Shown: in pieces, positions 44,253 through 54,421 of the stretch | How the letters are laid out: each line of letters opens with the position of its first letter | How positions within the stretch are numbered: position 1 is the stretch's first letter | Source: Prolixibacter sp. SD074 | GTDB taxonomy: Bacteria > Bacteroidota > Bacteroidia > Bacteroidales > Prolixibacteraceae | Direction of reading: 5' to 3' | Length of the DNA stretch: 64,000 bases | Assembly (NCBI RefSeq): GCF_009617895.1 | Contig: NZ_BLAW01000001.1 | Span: 3,339,001 to 3,403,000, forward strand | Translations under genes and position numbers: made by a program | The notes under the pieces: generated by a model | Told to the model about the DNA's origin: nothing | The model's database searches: none | The model's input: only the letters and a program-made list of their open reading frames with translations

Positions 44253-45698
44253 GTGGAACGTACCAGCCACATAAAACTTGCCCTGTTTTACATTGTATCG
44301 CTTCTTTTTATTGCGGCCAATATCTACCTGTTGGTTGTAAAGGAGAGCCGCGTACTGCTCCTGTTGCCAATGGCTTTGGGTGTGGCGCTGTTGGCTTTGT
44401 ACCGTCTCGATGTGTTGTTTCGTTTGGTCATATTTTTGACACCGCTTTCCATCCCGTTAACCACATTTTATCCGGATTCAACCATCAATATGAGCCTGCC
44501 ATCGGAACCCATCCTGTTTGGTTTGCTGGGCATATTTGTGCTGCGGCTCTTAATGGCGAATGATTTTGACCGCAGAGTGTGGCGTCATCCTGTAACCTGT
44601 TTCGTCGGAATCTACCTGGGGTGGATGTTACTGACCAGTTTGACCTCGACGATGCCATTGGTCTCCCTGAAAGCTTTTCTGGCTGCAGCCTGGTTCATTA
44701 GTGTGGCCTATTTCATGGCAACGCAATACCTGAAGCGGGGATTTGCATCCATCCGGCAATTGTGGCTACTCTTTATAGTGGCCATGGTCATCGTGATCGT
44801 CCTCACTATCCGGAAGCACATTGGGTATGGTTTGTGGAACAAGCAGATTGCTTACAAGGTTCCCCGGCCATTTTTTAACGATCATACCGTTTATGGCGCC
44901 GTTATTGCCATGATGGTTCCCTATGTGATAGCATTTGCTTCCGATAAGGGAAGTAAGCTGAAAATCCGTCTGCTGTTTGTTTTGTTGCTTCCGGTTTTCC
45001 TTGCCGGATTGGTTTTCTCCTATTCACGGGCCAGCTGGTTGAGTGTCGCCATTGCCGCAGTGGCCTGGATTATTATGAAATTGCGCATTCGGTTTACACA
45101 TCTCCTTTTTACCGGCGTAACCATTGTGGTCATCTTGTTTACATTTTGGACACAGATTTTGCTGAAACTGGAGACCAACAAAACCGATTCGTCGAGTAAC
45201 ATGATGAAGCATGTGGAGTCGATGACGAATATTACTTCGGATGCCTCGAATGTGGAACGGCTGAACCGCTGGTACTGTGCGTTGGAAATGTTTAAGGAAA
45301 AGCCGGTTTTCGGATGGGGGCCGAACACCTATCAGTTCAAATATGCCCCGTTTCAGATGCGCGAATTCCGAACGATTATCAGCACGAATTCCGGCGATTG
45401 GGGAAATGCACACAGCGAGTACCTGGGGGCGTTGGCCTCCTCCGGATTAGTAGGGTTACTCGCTTTCCTGGCCTTGATTGTCTCGATTCTATACACCGGC
45501 ATCCGGTTGTATTCGCGCACCAAAGATTCCCGGACGCGACTTCTGTCGTTAGCCGCGGTCATATCCCTCATTACCTATTTCGTTCACAGTTTTCTGAATA
45601 ACTTCCTCGACATGAACAATGCGGCCATCCCGTTCTGGATGAGTTTTGCACTGATTGTGGTGCTGGACATTAAAGACTCCAATAGGATTAGAAGTTAG
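44253..45698 (+). CDS. O-antigen ligase/polymerase family membrane protein (Wzy_C)
   Basis: A 481-residue protein with about 12 membrane helices. It starts at GTG 44253, giving MERTSHIKLALF. The large periplasmic loop (about residues 300-390) contains ERLNRWYCALEMFKEKPVFGWGPNTYQ and then WGNAHSEYLGALASSGLVGLLAF, the conserved H-x-E/GP motif of the Wzy_C (WaaL/Wzy) family. Either ligase or polymerase activity is possible. It forms a pair with the Wzz-like gene and may serve the polysaccharide made by the locus at 6.3-18 kb. Confidence 0.88.
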   Translation: MERTSHIKLALFYIVSLLFIAANIYLLVVKESRVLLLLPMALGVALLALYRLDVLFRLVIFLTPLSIPLTTFYPDSTINMSLPSEPILFGLLGIFVLRLLMANDFDRRVWRHPVTCFVGIYLGWMLLTSLTSTMPLVSLKAFLAAAWFISVAYFMATQYLKRGFASIRQLWLLFIVAMVIVIVLTIRKHIGYGLWNKQIAYKVPRPFFNDHTVYGAVIAMMVPYVIAFASDKGSKLKIRLLFVLLLPVFLAGLVFSYSRASWLSVAIAAVAWIIMKLRIRFTHLLFTGVTIVVILFTFWTQILLKLETNKTDSSSNMMKHVESMTNITSDASNVERLNRWYCALEMFKEKPVFGWGPNTYQFKYAPFQMREFRTIISTNSGDWGNAHSEYLGALASSGLVGLLAFLALIVSILYTGIRLYSRTKDSRTRLLSLAAVISLITYFVHSFLNNFLDMNNAAIPFWMSFALIVVLDIKDSNRIRS

Positions 45699-45992
45699 TC
45701 AACGTGTGGATATTCAACCTCCACGTTTCTTTCATTCCGCATTCTTGTTAGAAAATCCGGTATGGCGGATATTGTTTTGGTTGACAAGGTTTGTGGGTTT
45801 AGTTCAATGGGAGCAACATGGATTCTTGACAAATCCTATAATGGAGGAGATATAGAGGGGGAAGGTTACCTGTTGGGAATCGTTTATTGGTATAGCATCA
45901 ATCATTCGATGTTGGAAATTTCCTCGCCTCCGACTACGGGTATTATCCAGCGAGTACCATAAATTAAGCAATCATACCGCTCCGGATACGTT
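45699..45992. other. 294-base convergent gap
   Basis: No gene recognised. Short frames here (for example from 45762) have no family signal. No clear terminator was found. Confidence 0.4.
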
Positions 45993-46874
45993 CTACTTCG
46001 TTATCGTACCGGTTGTGGGTGGATTGCTGATTATTATGTCTTGTGAGCAAAAACTATTCCCAAACTGAAATTTGATATAATAGGAGCCTGACAATAGGGA
46101 TGTATTGACAGTCACAGTTGAGTTAGCGGCAGCTTTACCTGATTGTCCATCGTAAATTTGGTTATTGCTGTCATATAAAGTCCAAAAAATTTCTCCAGAA
46201 TTACACGTAAGGGATCCGGTAATATTCGGCATCATAAAGGATATTGAATTAACGGGTGTACATTCATTTATTGGCAGTAAATTATTAGAACAATCGATTA
46301 TTGCTCCTCCCGAAATATTTTGAACCCCACAATATAACGAACCAATATCCGTGCTTGGTGGTGGTGGATAATCCTGATATTTACTTCCATCAAGTGGCGG
46401 ATTTGTATCTACCCCGCCAAATAAAAACACTTGGCTTGGATCTGTAATACTAATGGAAGCATCTTGCTTCGTCGAAAATTCACCGGCAACGACTAGGTAG
46501 CTGTTGATGTTAGCAATTAGGTCTTTAGCAGTTGTCAAATTGCCCAGTATAATTAGCACGCCTCCTGTTTCAATATTTAAAGTTGCATCTTTTTTTAAAT
46601 CTAATGAACCCTCAACAACTAAGGTATCGTGTATGGTTATTGTTGTAGCCATATTGAAGGTTGTAGTCAATGCAGAACCCTGAAGTGTCACAAAACCATA
46701 AATGTCAATAGTTCCATTTTTACTTAGGTCGGGAATCTCATTAACATCCCAGGTATTTTTTTCTGCCCAATATCCTGTGTGATTGTCTTTAGAGGTATAA
46801 GTTTTAGAAAAAGCAACAAACGAAATGAAACTCAGGAAGAATGTAAGGGTATATTTCAGCATCCGGTTTTTCAT
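45993..46874 (-). CDS. Secreted cell-surface protein, unknown function
   Basis: A 293-residue protein with a signal peptide (about 1-23, ending AFSKT). The N-terminal part has GYWAEKNTWDVNEIPDLSKNGTIDIYG, the opening of a G8-like/surface repeat, followed by a parallel-helix-like series of short strands with TLNIETGGVLIILGNLTT. The C-terminal third is Asn/Ser/Thr-rich, with four Cys. The chain ends NPPTTGTITK, resembling the tails of the secreted proteins at 54.5-60.9 kb. The opening resembles that of the giant protein at 54.5 kb (SSSWTDPANWNNGVP). Likely T9SS or another export cargo; that is inference. Confidence 0.75.
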   Translation of the reverse strand: MKNRMLKYTLTFFLSFISFVAFSKTYTSKDNHTGYWAEKNTWDVNEIPDLSKNGTIDIYGFVTLQGSALTTTFNMATTITIHDTLVVEGSLDLKKDATLNIETGGVLIILGNLTTAKDLIANINSYLVVAGEFSTKQDASISITDPSQVFLFGGVDTNPPLDGSKYQDYPPPPSTDIGSLYCGVQNISGGAIIDCSNNLLPINECTPVNSISFMMPNITGSLTCNSGEIFWTLYDSNNQIYDGQSGKAAANSTVTVNTSLLSGSYYIKFQFGNSFCSQDIIISNPPTTGTITK

Positions 46875-46965
46875 TGGAGATGGTTTAAGCGAGATGAATG
46901 ATCAGCGATTGTCTAATTATTGGGCAATTTAACGAATAATCCGTTTACAGCCAGTTGTTCATCAT

Positions 46966-47001
46966 AAAAAAATCCCGGACAACTGATGTCGAACGGGATT
47001 C
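46966..47001 (-). terminator. Terminator after efp
   Basis: AATCCCG and CGGGATT form the stem, with a run of T following on the minus strand. It lies 25 bases past the efp stop. Confidence 0.8.
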
Positions 47002-47025
47002 AAATATCGTTTCAAACGAATTTCC

Positions 47026-47595
47026 TTATTTCTTCACACGTTCCGAGTAGGAGCGGTCGCGTGTATCTACTTTAATGATGTCGCCCTGGTTCACAAAAAT
47101 CGGGACCATGATGGTGGCGCCGGTTTCCATTTCGGCCGGTTTCAATGCGGTAGAAGAAGCCGTATTGCCTTTTTCACCTGGTTCGGTGTAAACCACTTCC
47201 AGTTCAACAAACGGAGGTAATTCAACACTCAGTGCCGTTTCAGTTTCAGCATGGAACACAATTTCGAGTATCATTCCATCTTTCAACAAGTCAGCATTTT
47301 CCATCAAATCAGGTGAGATGATGACTTGCTCAAAAGTCTCGGTATGCATGAAATTAAAACCCAAATCATCTTTATACAGGAACTGATAAGGGCGGCGTTC
47401 AATGCGGGCAAGGGTAACTTTCACCCCGGAGTTGAATGTATTCTCAATCACGCGGCCGGTTTTCAGGTTTTTGAGTTTGGTACGAACAAAAGCGGAACCT
47501 TTCCCTGGTTTGACGTGCTGAAACTGCACAATCTGGAACAACTGATCGTTGAACTCAATGCACAATCCGTTTCGGAAATCTGCAGTAGATGCCAT
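47026..47595 (-). CDS. efp: Translation elongation factor P
   Basis: A 189-residue EF-P that relieves ribosome stalling at polyproline. ATG 47595 is chosen because [19 protein letters not shown] is the usual start; the longer frame adds 40 residues of leader. The modification loop is [18 protein letters not shown] with the lysine in PGKG. The three beta-barrel domains follow, and the C-terminus has [19 protein letters not shown]. The Lys-modifying enzyme is not in the window. Confidence 0.97.
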   Translation of the reverse strand: MASTADFRNGLCIEFNDQLFQIVQFQHVKPGKGSAFVRTKLKNLKTGRVIENTFNSGVKVTLARIERRPYQFLYKDDLGFNFMHTETFEQVIISPDLMENADLLKDGMILEIVFHAETETALSVELPPFVELEVVYTEPGEKGNTASSTALKPAEMETGATIMVPIFVNQGDIIKVDTRDRSYSERVKK

Positions 47596-47759
47596 TATAA
47601 TGTATTTAAATAAATGATTATTACTTACTTCCCCAGATTTCCGGGGATCTTGTCCGGCGGCAAATTTAATGAAACTTTCCAAAGAAACATGAGGGGGGGC
47701 AAGGAAGTGTTTCATATTGCGTGCGTTGAGCGAGGATTAGTCAACGTTTTTAAGGACGA

Positions 47760-48910
47760 GACAGTACTTTTGTAGCCTTTGCGCCCTTTGCGTGGAATGA
47801 ATAGAAGGCCCCGCGCAGAGGCCGCAAAGATTTATTGTCATGGCCTTTGTGGTCCTTAGCGCCCTTTGCGAGGAATGAATAGAAGGCTCCACGCAAAGCC
47901 CGCAAAGGTTGAATACGCAGAGAGCGCAAAGATAAAGAGAGGTCTACTTTAGCTTTATATTAATCAATCCCTTTCAAAGAAAATTGCCGACATAACATGC
48001 AGATCTTCTGCGTGCTTTGTGGTCCTTAGCGCTCTTTGCGAGGAATAAATAGAGGCTCCACGCGGAGCCCGCAGGGATTTATTGTCCTGGCCTTTGTGAT
48101 CCTTAGCGCCCTTTGCGAGGAATAAACAGAAGGCCCCACGCAGAGACCGCAAAGATTGGGCACGCGGAGCCCGCAGGGATTTATTGTCCTGGTCTTTGTG
48201 ATCCTTAGCGCCCTTTGCGGGGAATAAACAAAAGGCTCCACGCAGAGGCCGCAAAGATTGAATACGCAGAGAGCGCAAAGATAAAGAGAGGTCTACTTTA
48301 GCTTTATATTAATCAATCCCTTTCAAAGAAAATTGCCGACATAACATGCAGATCTTCTGCGTGCTTTGTGGTCCTTAGCGCTCTTTGCGAGGAATAAACA
48401 GAAGGCCCCACGCAGAGCCCGCAAAGGTTGGACACGCAGAGAGCGCAAAGATAAAGAGAGGTCTACTTTAGCTTTATATTAATCAATCCCTTTCAAAGAA
48501 AATTGCCGACATAACATGCAGATCTTCTGCGGGCTTTGTGATCCTTAGCGTTCTTTGCGAGGAACGAATTGAAGGCACCACGCGGAGACCGCAAAGATTT
48601 ATTGTCATGGCCTTGGGCGCTGCCGGTTTGTTACTTAGCGGGCTTTGTGGTCCTTAGCGTCCTTTGCGGGGAATAAACAGAAGGCCCCACGCAGAGGCCG
48701 CAAAGATTGGGCACGCGGAGACTGCAGGGATTTATTGTCATGGCCTTTGTGGTCCTTTGCGCTCTTTGCGAGGAATGAATAGAAGGCTCCACGCAGAGGC
48801 CGCAAAGATTGAATACGCAGAGAGCGCAAAGATTTATTGTCATGGCCTTTGTGATCCTTGGCGTTCTTTGCGGGGAATAAATAGAGGCCCCACGCAGAGG
48901 CCGCAAAGGA
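47760..48910. repeat. Block of CTTTGCG/CGCAAAG intergenic repeats, right of efp
   Basis: A non-coding block made of repeated units of roughly 100 bases. Each contains CTTTGTGGTCCTTAGCG, CCCTTTGCGAGGAAT, then an AGAAGGC link and CACGCAGAG-CCGCAAAGATT, so the ends form CTTTGCG...CGCAAAG inverted repeats. Three copies carry a longer insert beginning ATAAAGAGAGGTCTAC and ending ATGCAGATCTTCTGCG (near 47931, 48280 and 48460). Apparent reading frames with Arg/Lys-rich repeats are artefacts. Confidence 0.9.
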
Positions 48911-48932
48911 AATTAGTCAGTAAGTCCTCATT

Positions 48933-49652
48933 TTATTTCTGGTTTCCAAAAATATTTTTCCGCGGAACGGTGGCAACGAAATCCTTCAAGTAAAAAGGTT
49001 CATAATAAGCCACATCAACAAAGTTTTTCTCACTGAAAGCCTTTTCGGCAAGAGCAGTCATGTGTTTAGATGAAGCCGTAATGCCTTTCGGGAAGAGGGC
49101 ATTGGGATGCTGAATCGCCCTTTTGCATTTATCGGCTCCATTACCGAAAAAAGCCACGGGTCCTTTTTGCAGGTAATCCTCAAAGGAATGGTGGTCGATG
49201 ACATCGGCAGTGATATCCCGCACCTGTTCTCCATTCGTGGAAAAAAGGGCAGAATAAACTTCCATTCGCCGTGCATCAATCATGGGGCACAGAAGCAGTG
49301 GTTCGTTGGTTGGAAGTCCATTCTCCTGAAGGTGCAAAGCCACATGCGCAGCCATCGATTCCAGGGACGATATCGCAATTAGCGGAAGTCCTGCCGCATA
49401 ACAAATACCTTTTGCCGCTGAAACGCCGATCCGTAAGCCGGTATAGGAACCGGGACCGCCTGATACGGCAACGGCATCCAAATCGGCAGCATTTAATTTT
49501 AATTCATTTAAAACTTCTTCCGCATACAACGTCAACAGCTTAGCATGATTCATACCATCGCTGTTTTCACGAAAGGCGAGTACATTGCCGTCTTTTGCTA
49601 CGGACACAGAACAGACTTCAGTCGACGACTCCAAATTCAGAATTAATGGCAT
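48933..49652 (-). CDS. tsaB: tRNA threonylcarbamoyladenosine biosynthesis protein TsaB
   Basis: A 239-residue ASKHA-fold protein, partner of TsaD in making t6A37 in tRNAs that read ANN codons. ATG 49652 gives the standard start MPLILNLESSTEVCSVSVA. Other marks are AVAVSGGPGSYTGLRIGVSAAKGICYA and CPMIDARRMEVYSALF. The open frame continues upstream through repeat DNA, but those residues are not part of the protein. Repeats lie on both sides, so the gene is an island in repeat DNA. Confidence 0.95.
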   Translation of the reverse strand: MPLILNLESSTEVCSVSVAKDGNVLAFRENSDGMNHAKLLTLYAEEVLNELKLNAADLDAVAVSGGPGSYTGLRIGVSAAKGICYAAGLPLIAISSLESMAAHVALHLQENGLPTNEPLLLCPMIDARRMEVYSALFSTNGEQVRDITADVIDHHSFEDYLQKGPVAFFGNGADKCKRAIQHPNALFPKGITASSKHMTALAEKAFSEKNFVDVAYYEPFYLKDFVATVPRKNIFGNQK

Positions 49653-49744
49653 GCTATAAATTTTGTGCAAAGATGGTAAATTTTTCATGTCGGTATCGTT
49701 TCCGGCATGCCAGTAACGTTTGTACTTCTTCGATGGTTTAATCA

Positions 49745-50305
49745 GCGCCCTTTGCGGGGAATGAATAGAAGGCACCACGCAGAGGCCGCAAAGATTGGAT
49801 ACGCAGAGAGCGCAAAGATTTATTGTCCTGGCCTTGGTGGTCCTTAGGGTTCTTTGCGGGGAATGAATAGAGGCCCCACGCAGAGACCGCAAAGATTGAA
49901 TACGCGGAGACTGCAGGGATTTATTGTCCTGGCCTTTGTGATCCTTTGCGTTCTTTGCGAGGAATAAACAGAAGGCTCCACGCAAAGCCCGCAAAGGTTG
50001 AATACGCAGAGAGCGCAAAGATTTATTGTCCTGGCCTTTGTGGTCCTTTGCGTTCTTTGCGAGGAATAAACAGAAGGCCCCACGCAGAGGCTGCAAAGAT
50101 TGGATACGCGGAGACTGCAGGGATTTATTGTCATGGCCTTTGTGGTCCTTAGCGCCCTTTGCGAGGAATAAACCGAAGGCCCCACGCGGAGGCTGCAAAG
50201 ATTGGACACGCGGAGACTGCAGGGATTTATTGTCCTGGCCTTTGTGGTCCTTAGCGCCCTTTGCGGGGAATGAATAGAAGGCCCCACGCAGAGCCCGCAG
50301 GAGGG
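49745..50305. repeat. Block of CTTTGCG/CGCAAAG repeats, right of tsaB
   Basis: About five units of the same type as at 47760-48910: CCTTTGCGGGGAATGAAT, GCACCACGCAGAGGCCGC, then AAAGATTGGATACGC. All lie in one orientation with small differences. The tsaB promoter must lie within or before this block. Confidence 0.9.
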
Positions 50306-50465
50306 GTGCGATACATCGTGGCCGTGCGGTATAGGGCAATGGGGCAAGCCGTCCCATGGCAAACATAATTTCATAAAACTTTCGCCCCCGTTGCGGTGTT
50401 GGTATAGTGAGTTTTTATAGTTTCACGAGGTTTGTGAGTGATTTTCATACATCAGGGGTAAAATA

Positions 50466-51221
50466 ATGTTGCGTACAGTAATTATTGATGACGATCAACT
50501 TTCGAGGAGCATTTTGAAGAAAACATTTGAGAAATGTTTTGAGAACGTCATACTCGAAGGAGAGGCCAATTCGGTAGCATCCGGATTGGAATTGATCAAC
50601 CGGGTGCACCCGAATTTGGTTTTTCTCGATATTAAGCTTCCTGACGGTACCGGTTTTGATTTAATTGAGAAGCTCGGGAACACCGACTTCAAACTAATTT
50701 TCACAACCGCTTATAGCGGGTATGCCATCAAGGCCTTTAAGTATTCAGCATTCGACTACATTGTTAAACCCATTGTTCCCGACGATATTAAGGCATCGCT
50801 GAACCGGATTAACCAGGTGTCATCGGCATCGACTTTACCAAGGGTAAGGGCCATGCGTGATAATTTGTTTGGTTCGTCCGAAGATGCCAACGCTACGATT
50901 GCCTTACCGGAGTTGAATGGCTTCTCCATTGTGAAAATTGACGACATTGAACGGTGCGAGGGAGAACGCAACTATTCGCGTATATTCTTCAAAGACGGGA
51001 CCGAAACACTGGTGAGCCGGACACTGATGGAGTTCGAAAATCTCCTGGCATGTCATGGCTTTTGCCGGATCCACCGCAGTCATTTAATCAACCTGAAAAA
51101 TGTAGTCCGTTACCTGAAAACGGGAGGAGGTATGATCGAAATGAATAGTGGCGAAATGTTGAAGGTTTCCGCCAAATATAAGGATGAACTCCTGAACCGG
51201 CTGCTGCATAACCGGCTCTGA
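50466..51221 (+). CDS. LytTR-type response regulator
   Basis: A 251-residue regulator. The receiver domain (about 1-125) has the acid pocket IIDDDQ, phospho-acceptor D55 in LVFLDIKLPDG and the conserved TAYSGYAIKAF and KPI. The DNA-binding LytTR domain (about 150-248) contains IVKIDDIERCEGERNYSRIFF and FCRIHRSHLINLKNV. It is encoded alone; its histidine kinase is not adjacent, so it is an orphan regulator. Targets are unknown. Confidence 0.93.
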   Translation: MLRTVIIDDDQLSRSILKKTFEKCFENVILEGEANSVASGLELINRVHPNLVFLDIKLPDGTGFDLIEKLGNTDFKLIFTTAYSGYAIKAFKYSAFDYIVKPIVPDDIKASLNRINQVSSASTLPRVRAMRDNLFGSSEDANATIALPELNGFSIVKIDDIERCEGERNYSRIFFKDGTETLVSRTLMEFENLLACHGFCRIHRSHLINLKNVVRYLKTGGGMIEMNSGEMLKVSAKYKDELLNRLLHNRL

Positions 51222-51420
51222 AAGATGAGAGCAAAAAGATCCACCGATTGACACGGATTGCATTCATTGATGAACACTGATAAGCTCCGACGTGGACCGT
51301 GAGGAATAGCCAAATCTGCGCGATTTCTTTGCGCTCCTGGCGAGGATCTTTGCGTGTTTTGCGTGGAGCCTTTATAGGTGTAACTCTTACGGAGTATGTT
51401 GGACGCGAGGCGCTATCTGC

Positions 51421-51745
51421 TACCATACTGTATGCCCTACAGGCAAACGGTTACCGTTTCCCAAGCCTCTGCCATTCGCGGGCTGTCCTCCTCTGGAGGA
51501 GGTGGCCGCAGGCCGGAGGAGGATAGGCCGGTAAAAGGCAATATCTACGCCGCTGCACGTTGCGGTCGAAACAGCGTTGGCTTTTCAAACGGCTGCACCG
51601 CGCGACCGCCTTGCCGACCGTTTTTTACAACGGGTTACACCCGGCGTTATTAAGCTTCAACCCCTGCCGGGGTTATGAACGCGTTTATTCTTAATATCGT
51701 GCCAGCTCCGTTTCTTAAAACCTAACACTTTAAACTTCTTCCGTC
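51421..51745. repeat. ~320-bp intergenic repeat, left copy
   Basis: It contains a nested palindromic core (TCCTCCTCTGGAGGAGG, then GGCCGCAGGCC) and later GCCAGCTCCGTTTCTTAAAA. The same sequence in reverse orientation occupies 63285-63606. Reading frames in it are not genes. Confidence 0.9.
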
Positions 51746-51757
51746 TAAAGCCACCAA

Positions 51758-51910
51758 TTACCGTTTCCCAGGCCTCTGCCATTCGCGAACTGTCCTCCTC
51801 TGGAGGAGGTGGCCGCAGGCCGGAGGAGGATGGTATAACTCCTACGGAGTATGGGCGTTTCCGCGTATTTTATTTCTACAATACTGTAATGCCCTACGGG
51901 CAAACAATTC
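51758..51910. repeat. Partial copy of the same repeat
   Basis: It repeats the start of the preceding element (CCTCTGCCATTCGCG, then the GGAGGAGG palindromic core) and diverges after GGAGGAGGAT. Confidence 0.75.
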
Positions 51911-51968
51911 AAAAACATTTAAGCATGGTTATGCATGTCCTGAATGCAGACGGTTGCTGTGAGTCATT

Positions 51969-52001
51969 AACTTTTCCAAAGTTTTAAACTTTGGAAAAGT
52001 T
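51969..52001. repeat. TTTTCCAAAG palindrome, second copy
   Basis: AACTTTTCCAAAGTTT and its reverse complement meet at a single base, an almost perfect 33-base palindrome. It is related to 29799-29825. Confidence 0.85.
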
Positions 52002-52748
52002 GGGGTGCGCTCCCTGATGGGATTGGGAAATTGAATGACTCAGTATGCCTTCTGTCTTATTCATCGTAACTGGTTGTTTGACCAGGCAAACCTGGTCCGT
52101 TACCTGAAATCGGAAAGTGGCCTGGTTTGAAAATAATTGTTTCACCATGAGTATGTTAACATAACAAATAAAAAAGTCACCGGGAATTGAAATAAACGGA
52201 TTGTAAAAAAGTTATCAAATTGTGAATGGGCTTACCCTATAATGCGATTGGTATGAGGTGGTTAGGCAACTGTTGGTTTCGGGCTGAAGTGTTCTGATAA
52301 CCAGATGAAAACTGAAAAGAGAATTTTTCTGGCTTAAATAAATGCTCATGCAAAATATTTATGAAGTGGCGCCGTTATTTTAATACTGGTTAATAAGACG
52401 TTAAATGAGACGGGAAGGTCGTTGAGAGGCAGTAGACATTCCCGGGTAATTATCATCTGTCAGGTAGAAACTCCGTATGCCGGGAAAGGGCTGAACGGTT
52501 GGGTAACCACCCAAACATAATGTAGGGGGCATTCAATGATGGCCCGTCTGTCGTCCATCGATATTTATATGATAAGTATAATTACGCGAAAACCGAACGA
52601 ATGAAAGCTGGAATGTAAAAAAAATATACAGTGGTGAAAAGTATTCAATGTGTAGATAATCAATTGCATAAGGTGTATATGTGGCCGCACAACGGCAGTA
52701 ATTGTCGATTATTATATCACGGCTACTATTTTGTTTAACAAATTTTAA

Positions 52749-52756
52749 TAATTTTG
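52749..52756 (+). promoter_or_regulatory. Candidate -7 box (TAATTTTG), possibly of the secreted-protein cluster
   Basis: TAATTTTG fits TAnnTTTG, with TTTTG 15 bases further upstream. The IS now separates it from the cluster at 54.5 kb. Confidence 0.35.
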
Positions 52757-53094
52757 CAGCGGAGTAAAGAGGGCAGTGGCATTAGTTGTCACGTTTTAAG
52801 GTGTTTAATGCTGTTTGAAGTTTGTTGAAAAAAATGTCTGATTTTCGGACATTGAACAAATTAAACATTTGCGTAAACCAGTGTGGTGGTTGAGGAGCCT
52901 GGGTTTACGAAATGGATTAGGAATAAAAAGGCAAAAATTAGGAGCACTTGTTACATCAACTGATTGACATATCGGTAAGGAGATTCGTATGCTGTCGCAC
53001 AAACAGTCCTACTGTGAGTGTTCAACAGGATTCAATGCTTGCCTCGGCTCACTTCAATATTAGGGTGGGCAACAAAAAATTCTACTTTTATGTC

Positions 53095-53466
53095 ATGGAA
53101 ATAGAAAGCTTACTACGTTACTTATTGCCCCAGGAAATATTTGAATACTTTGATTTGATTGATTTCAAGGAAGTAGAAGGTGGACAATTAGAGCTACATT
53201 TAAATGAAAAGTCAATTAAGCCCTTGGAGCACGCTGATAAAGAGCTGGTTTCAAATGGATTCGACGAGCCTGTCCGTATCCAAGATTTTCCGTTAAGGGA
53301 CAAGACAGTCTATTTTGTCGTCAGGCGACGAAAATGGAAGGACAAGCACACAGGAAAGATCTATAGTTCCCGATGGGATTTAATAGCCAAAGGCACCAGC
53401 TACACCAAAGAGTTTGCTGCTTTTTTAAAAGGGTTACTTGGACAAATACCCGATAAGTTCGAATAG
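53095..53466 (+). CDS. ISAon1-type transposase, N-terminal region protein
   Basis: A 123-residue protein from ATG 53095 (MEIESLLRYLLPQEIFEYF), which fits the family better than the longer frame from 52948. It has a helix-rich N-terminus and a basic end (YFVVRRRKWKDKHTGKIY), likely the DNA-binding part of the transposase. The stop is at 53464-53466; the main transposase frame overlaps it in the +1 frame. Confidence 0.8.
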   Translation: MEIESLLRYLLPQEIFEYFDLIDFKEVEGGQLELHLNEKSIKPLEHADKELVSNGFDEPVRIQDFPLRDKTVYFVVRRRKWKDKHTGKIYSSRWDLIAKGTSYTKEFAAFLKGLLGQIPDKFE

Positions 53467-54421
53467 CTTAGAGAAACATTATTATATCAACGGAGATTAT
53501 TTTGGGCAACAATACAAGGATCATTTGAGCGATTTTCATGAATGGGAACAGAAGTCCCATTCAAAGGATTGGATCCTTTTTCCAGGGAATATAGGGACAC
53601 GATTGAGTATCGATGAAACAGCACTTACCAATGGAGAACTTTACACCGTGGTGACCAATAAGGCAGGGAAAGGGAAAAAGGGCTCTTTAGTGGCCATGAT
53701 AGAAGGGACAGAGGCAGGGAAAGTTATTGAAGTTTTAGATAAGATATCAGAAGAAGAAAGAAATGCAGTTGAAGAGGTAACACTGGATATGGCCAGTTCC
53801 ATGCGAAAAATAGTAAAAAGTTGTTTTCCAAAAGCCAGCCGGGTTATTGACCGCTTTCATGTCCAGAAACTGGCCTATGATGCATTGCAGGAGATACGTA
53901 TCAAACACCGTTGGGATGCCATTAATGAAGAAACCAATGCAATTGAAAATGCAAAAGCTGATGGCGTAAAATATATCCCTGAAGTTTTAAGCAATGGAGA
54001 CACTAAAAAACAACTTCTGGCCCGTAGCCGGTATTTATTGTTTAAATCAGGGGATAAATGGACTGACAAGCAAAAGAAAAGAGCTGCTGTATTGTTTGAG
54101 CTTTATCCCGACATTAAAGAAGCATATTCCCTGACACATTCATTAAGAATGATATTTTTGAAAAACACGGACAAGAAAGTAGCTTATACTAAAATGGCCA
54201 GGTGGTTCAACGATGTTACTGAATCCGGTTTTAAATCTTTCAATACCATATCTGCTACATTCTATGCGCATTATCCTGAAATATTAAACTTCTTTGACAA
54301 CCGAAGCACTAATGCTTCTGCTGAATCATTTAATGCCAAACTTAAAGCTTTCCGTGCAACTCAAAGAGGAGTTGTCGATATTGAATTTTTCCTTTTCAGA
54401 GTGGCTAAGATTTATGCGTAA
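53438..54421 (+). CDS. ISAon1-type transposase, catalytic DDE part
   Basis: About 320 residues of ISL3-like DDE transposase. The acidic residues are seen in LSIDETALTNGEL, DRFHVQKLAYDAL and SAESFNAKLKAFRATQRG. Only a TTG start (53438) is available and lies inside the preceding frame, so the catalytic part is probably made by a +1 frameshift or translational coupling. It looks intact otherwise and could be active. Confidence 0.85.
   Translation: MDKYPISSNSLEKHYYINGDYFGQQYKDHLSDFHEWEQKSHSKDWILFPGNIGTRLSIDETALTNGELYTVVTNKAGKGKKGSLVAMIEGTEAGKVIEVLDKISEEERNAVEEVTLDMASSMRKIVKSCFPKASRVIDRFHVQKLAYDALQEIRIKHRWDAINEETNAIENAKADGVKYIPEVLSNGDTKKQLLARSRYLLFKSGDKWTDKQKKRAAVLFELYPDIKEAYSLTHSLRMIFLKNTDKKVAYTKMARWFNDVTESGFKSFNTISATFYAHYPEILNFFDNRSTNASAESFNAKLKAFRATQRGVVDIEFFLFRVAKIYA

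Larger units (their letters stand above)
51222..53060. other. 1.8-kb gene-free region with repeats
   Basis: No gene is supported. It holds a CTTTGCG-type repeat remnant (51299-51370), a ~320-bp repeat (51421-51745), a partial second copy (51758-51910) and a TTTTCCAAAG palindrome (51969). From 52004 to 52740 I see nothing definite. A TAnnTTTG box is at 52749. Confidence 0.7.

Noticed and set aside
45762-45962. 66-codon frame between the ligase and the secreted protein
   Set aside because: No family support and the gap is between convergent genes.
47964-48906. Several short frames with Arg-Leu-Arg repeats
   Set aside because: They are translations of the non-coding repeat units, repeated in several frames and strands.
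48933-50366. Long 477-codon frame containing tsaB
   Set aside because: Its first 238 codons run through CTTTGCG repeats and give Arg/Lys-rich repetitive sequence. The real tsaB start is ATG 49652, which matches the family.
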